Shown here piece by piece: positions 17,101 through 19,816 of a DNA stretch of 19,816 bases; positions within the stretch are counted from its first letter, which is position 1, and each line of letters opens with the position of its first letter. The position numbers were made by a program, and so were the translations under genes. The stretch lies in assembly GCA_012517635.1 (NCBI GenBank), contig JAAYUP010000465.1:1-19816 (forward strand), read 5' to 3'. Below the pieces are notes generated by a model. That model made no database searches. It saw only the letters and a program-made list of their open reading frames with translations, and was not told the DNA's origin. Origin of the DNA: Candidatus Atribacter alterifermentans. Lineage in GTDB: Bacteria > Atribacterota > Atribacteria > Atribacterales > Atribacteraceae.

Positions 17101-17620
17101 GATGAAGGAAAAAGTCATGGTACGAATTATGGGGGCCATCGTTGAATCAAGAAAAATCACTACCAAAAACGGAAAAGATATGTACTTTGTCACCCTTGAA
17201 GACGAAACCGGAACTCTCGAAACTATCTTTTTCCCAAAAATGGTCGATCAGCTTCAAAATATCCTTGAAAAAGAGAATGTCATCTGTTTAGAAGGAAGAG
17301 TAGATATTTTAGATTCCGGAGTCAATAAAGTTATTGTAGAAAAAATAATCGACCTAGATAAAATGAAACCAAATGAAAAACCAGTTCATATTGAAATATC
17401 CAACCCTGATGATCCTCTTTCGGTTTTCTATAGTTTAAAAGATTGTTTGCAAAGATATAATGGGACTCAACCAGTGGTTCTCCATATTATTGGTATTCAG
17501 GAGCGATGGGGAATTGAAATGGGGGAACAATACCGAGTGAATTGGAATCGAGAACTTGAACAAGCCTTGTTTGATGTTTTGGAAGGTGTTCAAAAAAAGA
17601 GATTTTGGCTGGCTGGATGA
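14189..17620 (+). CDS. dnaE: DNA polymerase III alpha subunit, DnaE1 type
   Basis: Replicative C-family DNA polymerase, 1143 residues, the DnaE1 length. The PHP domain (about 1-280) shows the full set of likely metal ligands: His7, His9, Asp16, His41, Glu66, His88, Cys138, Asp206 and His208. The palm has Asp398 and Asp400 in PDIDIDF and Asp551 in KMDFLGLRTL, matching the E. coli catalytic triad. GYGFNKSHSAAYA is the fingers motif. QATLF at 906-910 matches the internal sliding-clamp-binding motif. An OB fold lies at about 976-1060 (VRIMGAIVESRKI onward). The ATG is 4 bases after the gatB stop, with GAGGG (14175-14179) as ribosome site, so it belongs to the gatCAB transcript. Organisation differs from the PolC group. 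No epsilon exonuclease gene is in the window. Confidence 0.97.
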   Translation: MNFSHLHLHTEYSLLDGSIRIQELLQKARETGIQAIAITDHGVMYGVIDFYKQALNAGIKPIIGCETYVAPGSRFEKTVTKGEESAFHLVLLARNQTGYRNLVKLVSLGFLEGFYYKPRIDRALLQEHSEGLIALSACLAGEIPSLILAGKPKEAENLAAEYRELFGSDAFYLELQENKIPDQTKVNQVLIQIGKKLKIPLVATNDSHYLNQEDARVHDIILAIQTATNLNDPKRLRFPTQEFYVKTPEEMIRDFSSIPEAIENTERIAESCNVKLELGQVLLPEFIVPEGFDVPGYLRHLCLEGLRRRYGDPPPEKVKTQLEYELKVINNMGYDAYFLIVWDFVKYSREKGIMVGPGRGSAAGSLVSYSLGITNIDPLRYGLLFERFLNPERISMPDIDIDFCFERRGEVIDYVSKKYGHTNVAQIITFGRMMARGAVRDVGRALGWSYGEVDKIAKLIPGLPGVTLEKAIDTNTELKKLIKNDSNVAQLLEIAQRIEGLCRHASMHAAGVVISHKPLTEYVPLQKMTNNEIVTQFDMDTLGELGLLKMDFLGLRTLTVIERTLNIIKKTSQKIINIDTIPLDDQDTYELLGRGETTGVFQLESSGMKELLKRFRPTVIEELTALLALYRPGPLGSGMIDDFIKRKQGKVKVIYPHPSLEDILKETYGVILYQEQVMKIASEFAGFTLGQADILRRAMGKKKADVMEQQRDRFIQGAKEKGHNPKIAAEIFDLIEYFAGYGFNKSHSAAYAFISYQTAYLKAHYPTEYLTACLTSIQEDTDKIAKFIMEARRLSIKILPPDVNESLANFTVVGEKKIRFGLAAIKNVGENAVSEILTRRKEARFQNIFDFMERIDQRVINKRVIESLIKAGTFDSLHHNRNQLLSSLEEIIHFYAKRKKKNHPLQATLFGDLKPIIQETISLREVSEFHPRDLLSMEKEMIGLYISDHPVRNVLASYPFLNVIPLEQVQMMKEKVMVRIMGAIVESRKITTKNGKDMYFVTLEDETGTLETIFFPKMVDQLQNILEKENVICLEGRVDILDSGVNKVIVEKIIDLDKMKPNEKPVHIEISNPDDPLSVFYSLKDCLQRYNGTQPVVLHIIGIQERWGIEMGEQYRVNWNRELEQALFDVLEGVQKKRFWLAG

Positions 17621-17632
17621 GGTGATATGGTG

Positions 17633-18484
17633 ATGAGATATCGGAGAGTATTTTATCTTGTTCTATTATTTTTATTGATCATTCGCTTAAATTCAGAGCC
17701 ATTGGCTCATTCCCAAGATGCAGAAACCTTTTATAAAAATGGATATATTTATTTCTCCCAAAACAACTATGAAAAAGCGAAAGAATCCTATCAACAGGCT
17801 ATTCAAATTAAACCAGATTATTGGGATGCCCGATACTGGTTGGGAAAAACGTATGAGATGATGGAACAAATTCCCCAAGCAATCAATGAGTGGAAAATAA
17901 TCCTCCAGAATCAACCTGGTCATTTGGAAGCATTTAAAAAATGGCGAACCTATGCCGTATCTCAAGTGCGAATGAGTAACCAAGAGAGGCAGAACTTAGA
18001 AAACGTATTTCTCTATCAGAATGGGTCTCCTGAAACTTACCGAGAAAAACCCTGGGATATTATCATCCCATATGGTTTGGCAATTTCCAGGCAAAATGAC
18101 TTTATTTCAGCTTTTTTAGCCGCTCGTTTATTCCGTTGGGTCAGTTCTCAAATCAGTGGATTGCTTTCCGATCAAGCCGATATGAGTTATCAGAAAGCTC
18201 TTGATTTAGCTGCCACTGAACCGTTTGAAGATTCGGAGCTGGTCTTTCAACTCATTAAAGATGTTACAAATGATTATACCCAAAGTCATACCATGCAGAA
18301 AAAAATTGAAATCTTATACCAAAGCATCTTTGCTAAGCAAGCTGGAGTGAAAATTGAAGAATCAACCAACACAGCTCAAATAGAAATCAGAGTTACGGCG
18401 AGTGGTATTGAAAGTGGACCAGTAAATTATCGGAATCATGATGAGTCAAGCCCAAGATTTTACATTGATACCGATTTTGAATAA
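17633..18484 (+). CDS. Exported TPR-repeat protein of unknown function
   Basis: From ATG 17633 it has 283 residues; ATG 17627 and GTG 17630 are also in frame, but AGGTGA (17620-17625) is best spaced for 17633. A basic N-terminus and a hydrophobic run (residues about 5-18, VFYLVLLFLLIIRL) look like a Sec signal peptide, possibly cut after AHS before QDAET. There is no lipobox cysteine. Two tetratricopeptide repeats follow: one centred on NGYIYFSQNNYEKAKESYQQ, and a second containing YWLGKTYEMMEQIPQAINEW. The remainder (about 110-283) is not recognisable, apart from a possibly helical middle and a charged, Ser/Thr-rich C-terminus. It probably works outside the cytoplasmic membrane as a protein-binding scaffold, but no function can be assigned. 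It begins 12 bases after dnaE, so it may be co-transcribed with it. Confidence 0.8.
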   Translation: MRYRRVFYLVLLFLLIIRLNSEPLAHSQDAETFYKNGYIYFSQNNYEKAKESYQQAIQIKPDYWDARYWLGKTYEMMEQIPQAINEWKIILQNQPGHLEAFKKWRTYAVSQVRMSNQERQNLENVFLYQNGSPETYREKPWDIIIPYGLAISRQNDFISAFLAARLFRWVSSQISGLLSDQADMSYQKALDLAATEPFEDSELVFQLIKDVTNDYTQSHTMQKKIEILYQSIFAKQAGVKIEESTNTAQIEIRVTASGIESGPVNYRNHDESSPRFYIDTDFE

Positions 18485-18500
18485 TAGAGAAGGAATCAGT

Positions 18501-18587
18501 TGGTGCCGAAGGCGGGAGTTGAACCCGCACGAGCCGGAGCTCGCTAGATTTTGAGTCTAGTGCGTCTGCCGATTCCGCCACTTCGGC
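18501..18587 (-). tRNA. tRNA-Leu (anticodon CAA), CCA end encoded
   Basis: Read on the - strand, the 87 bases fold as a class II tRNA: acceptor stem GCCGAAG/CTTCGGC, D-stem GCG/CGC, anticodon stem CTAGA/TCTAG with loop CTCAAAA (anticodon CAA at plus positions 18551-18553), a long variable arm CGAGC-TCCG-GCTCG, and T-stem GCGGG/CCCGC with loop TTCAACT. The discriminator A and the CCA tail (18503-18501) are in the DNA. It decodes the leucine codon UUG. It is the only gene here on the - strand and converges on the TPR gene, ending 16 bases from its stop. No clear terminator for it is visible. Confidence 0.98.
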
Positions 18588-18600
18588 CCTCGTTGTAGAA

Positions 18601-18628
18601 ATTATAGTCAATTCAAAGCTTTTGTCAA
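18601..18628 (-). promoter_or_regulatory. Consensus promoter of tRNA-Leu
   Basis: On the - strand TTGACA (plus 18628-18623) is followed after 16 bases by TATAAT (plus 18606-18601). Both boxes match the sigma-70 consensus exactly. The predicted start lies a few bases before the mature tRNA 5' end at 18587. The site also lies in the 5' region of the divergent exonuclease gene. Confidence 0.85.
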
Positions 18629-18659
18629 CCTGTTTCTATTTGATTAAAAAGGATAAATC

Positions 18660-19577
18660 ATGGAAACCTCAAATAAATTGATAATGTTATTAGACGGGAG
18701 TTCTCTTATCTATAGAGCTTTTTATGCCATGCCACGATTAACCTCATCTCAAGGTAAGCCAACCGGTGCTGTTTTGGGATTTGGAAACATGCTCCTTCGA
18801 TTAATCGAAGATTTTGATCCTTTTTCCCTCATGACGACTTTTGATCATCCTCAAAAAACCTTTCGACATCAACTCGCAGAAGAATACAAAGCCCAGCGAA
18901 AACCGATGCCGGATGAGTTAATACCCCAAATTCAATTCGTCAAGGATTTAATCCTTTCCTTTGGATTAAAGTGGATTGAAATGCCAGGCTTTGAAGGTGA
19001 CGACCTCATTGGGAGCCTTCGTCACCAAATCCCAGAACAATTCACTGTCGCAATGGTTTCTTCAGATCTTGATCTTTTACAATTAGTGAATAATAAAACT
19101 ATCCTTCTTCAACCTGTAAAAGGAGTTACCCAATTAAAAAAAATTGATAAGAAAACCATAGAAGATCATTATGGAATAACTCCCCAGCAGGTCATTGATT
19201 TTATCGCTTTGACAGGCGATCCATCCGATAACATTCCTGGGCTCCCTGGTATTGGTGAGAAAACTGCCCTTGACCTTTTAAAACGTTACCATAATTGGCA
19301 GGGTATTCTCCATCATTTTGATGAACTTCCATTGCGAATCCAAAAAGCCATACAGAACCACTCTCAACAAATTGAACTCAGTATTCAGTTAGCCACCATT
19401 ATTGATACCATACCCATTGAGATCAGTTTTCAGGCGTGGAATTTTCAGCAGGTCCAATGGAAATCTTTATTTACTTTGTTGGACGAATTAGATTTAGTCA
19501 AGTTTAAAGAAAGAGTGATGAAAAGAAGAAAGGACATTCATCAACAATCTCTTCCTCTTTTTACCAATAATCAATAA
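18660..19577 (+). CDS. Stand-alone 5'-3' exonuclease (Pol I N-terminal domain type, flap nuclease)
   Basis: The 305 residues match the 5' nuclease domain of DNA polymerase I and end with a stop codon, with no polymerase domain after it; the next gene is glgA. Such enzymes remove RNA primers and 5' flaps. The metal ligands are all visible: Asp12, Asp62, Glu112, Asp114, Asp115 (EGDD), Asp136, Asp138 (SSDLD), Asp187 and Asp190 (GDPSDN). The helix-hairpin-helix GLPGIGEKTA (194-203) follows. The basic tail MKRRKDIHQQSLPLF ends in a sliding-clamp-binding-like motif (295-301). ATG 18660 is preceded by AAAAAGGAT (18646-18654). Alternatives are a split polA or a paralogue of a complete polA elsewhere; the intact ligands argue against a pseudogene. 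Confidence 0.92.
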   Translation: METSNKLIMLLDGSSLIYRAFYAMPRLTSSQGKPTGAVLGFGNMLLRLIEDFDPFSLMTTFDHPQKTFRHQLAEEYKAQRKPMPDELIPQIQFVKDLILSFGLKWIEMPGFEGDDLIGSLRHQIPEQFTVAMVSSDLDLLQLVNNKTILLQPVKGVTQLKKIDKKTIEDHYGITPQQVIDFIALTGDPSDNIPGLPGIGEKTALDLLKRYHNWQGILHHFDELPLRIQKAIQNHSQQIELSIQLATIIDTIPIEISFQAWNFQQVQWKSLFTLLDELDLVKFKERVMKRRKDIHQQSLPLFTNNQ

Positions 19578-19615
19578 AAAAAGGGAAGTGGAAATGGAAT
19601 TTGCCCCTCTTTTTT
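19576..19615 (+). terminator. Likely intrinsic terminator after the exonuclease gene
   Basis: A run of A residues and GGG (19576-19585) can pair with CCCC and a T-run (19604-19615), with an inner AAAT/ATTT stem (19592-19601). The structure begins inside the stop codon, ends in six T residues, and lies before the glgA ribosome site. The stem is imperfect near the CTCT stretch. Confidence 0.6.
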
Positions 19616-19645
19616 ATTCAATTGAGGGAGACAGGAGGACAATGA

Positions 19646-19816
19646 ATGGACATCATTATGGTATCCAGCGAAGCGTATCCCTTTGCTAAAAGCGGAGGAA
19701 TGGGTGATGTGGTTGGAGCGCTCACCAAATACCTCCCGAATAATGATTTTTCAATAAAGCTTTTTTTACCCGCCTATTCGTCACTTCTTAGTGAATTTCA
19801 GTTTAATCCTGAACAA
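19646..19816 (+). CDS. glgA: Glycogen synthase GlgA (5' part only)
   Basis: The last 57 codons of the window encode the N-terminus of a GT5-family starch/glycogen synthase, which adds ADP-glucose (or UDP-glucose) units to alpha-1,4-glucan. The sequence MVSSEAYPFAKSGGMGDVVG (residues 5-24) contains the K-x-G-G motif with Lys15, which binds the nucleotide sugar. LPAYSS (41-46) matches the following conserved LP-x-Y region. The start is ATG 19646, 6 bases after AGGAGGA (19633-19639); an ATG at 19642 is out of frame. The gene runs off the window end, so completeness cannot be judged. It follows an apparent terminator and so probably begins another transcription unit or has its own promoter. Confidence 0.9.
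   Translation, partial: MDIIMVSSEAYPFAKSGGMGDVVGALTKYLPNNDFSIKLFLPAYSSLLSEFQFNPEQ

Noticed and set aside
18393..18611. A 72-codon open frame on the - strand (starts MTIISTTRAEVAESADALD)
   Set aside because: It reads straight through tRNA-Leu; this kind of peptide is a well-known artefact of translating tRNA-Leu genes.
19578..19645. Possible frameshifted polymerase domain after the 5' nuclease (broken polA)
   Set aside because: The nuclease is followed by a terminator-like hairpin and a clear glgA start, with no polymerase remnants in the remaining sequence.
1..19816. CRISPR array, transposase, phage genes or toxin-antitoxin pair
   Set aside because: No regularly spaced repeats and no such protein families were seen; the long - strand frames inside real genes (for example within groEL) lack any family signal.

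Overview
This 19.8 kb window is a dense block of bacterial housekeeping genes, almost all on the + strand. It contains no CRISPR array, insertion sequence, prophage or obvious accessory island. By eye the DNA is AT-leaning (G+C roughly 40%, estimated rather than computed). Shine-Dalgarno sites are good, ATG starts dominate, one TTG start is likely, and CGA is unusually common as an arginine codon. The mix of genes suggests a deep-branching, probably anaerobic bacterium: t6A genes in a tsaE-tsaB-rimI-tsaD cluster, a stand-alone groEL without groES, a GuaB3-type IMP dehydrogenase homologue, a bacterial gatCAB operon, a DnaE1-type polymerase with an apparently intact PHP domain, and a Pol I-type 5' nuclease separated from any polymerase domain. 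Atribacterota or a similar candidate phylum is a possibility, but that assignment is a guess.

Layout. Positions 1-2459 hold the 3' end of tsaE, then tsaB, rimI and tsaD, overlapping or closely packed: N6-threonylcarbamoyladenosine (t6A) tRNA modification plus a ribosomal-protein N-acetyltransferase. Positions 2460-2777 are a non-coding leader with a terminator-like hairpin, followed by groEL (2778-4361) and a long hairpin that probably ends its transcript. Positions 4425-4733 are non-coding and rich in short inverted repeats. Next comes guaB3-like - guaA - purA - ligA (4734-10817). The first three sit at the IMP branch point (IMP to XMP to GMP, and IMP to adenylosuccinate); ligA is the NAD-dependent DNA ligase and appears to be co-transcribed. 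A near-consensus promoter overlapping the ligA stop codon precedes gatC-gatA-gatB-dnaE and an exported TPR protein (10936-18484). A tRNA-Leu(CAA) with its own consensus promoter lies on the - strand. A stand-alone 5'-3' exonuclease, a terminator and the first 57 codons of glgA (glycogen synthase) complete the window.

The genes serve translation quality (t6A, GatCAB misacylated-tRNA correction, tRNA-Leu), protein folding (GroEL), purine supply, and DNA replication or repair (LigA, DnaE, 5' nuclease). No clearly new multi-gene system is visible. The observations most worth checking are the attenuator-like groEL leader, the structured leader before the purine genes, GuaB3 as the only IMPDH-like gene here, a C-terminal sliding-clamp-binding-like motif on the separate 5' nuclease, and a GroEL without GroES or the GGM tail.
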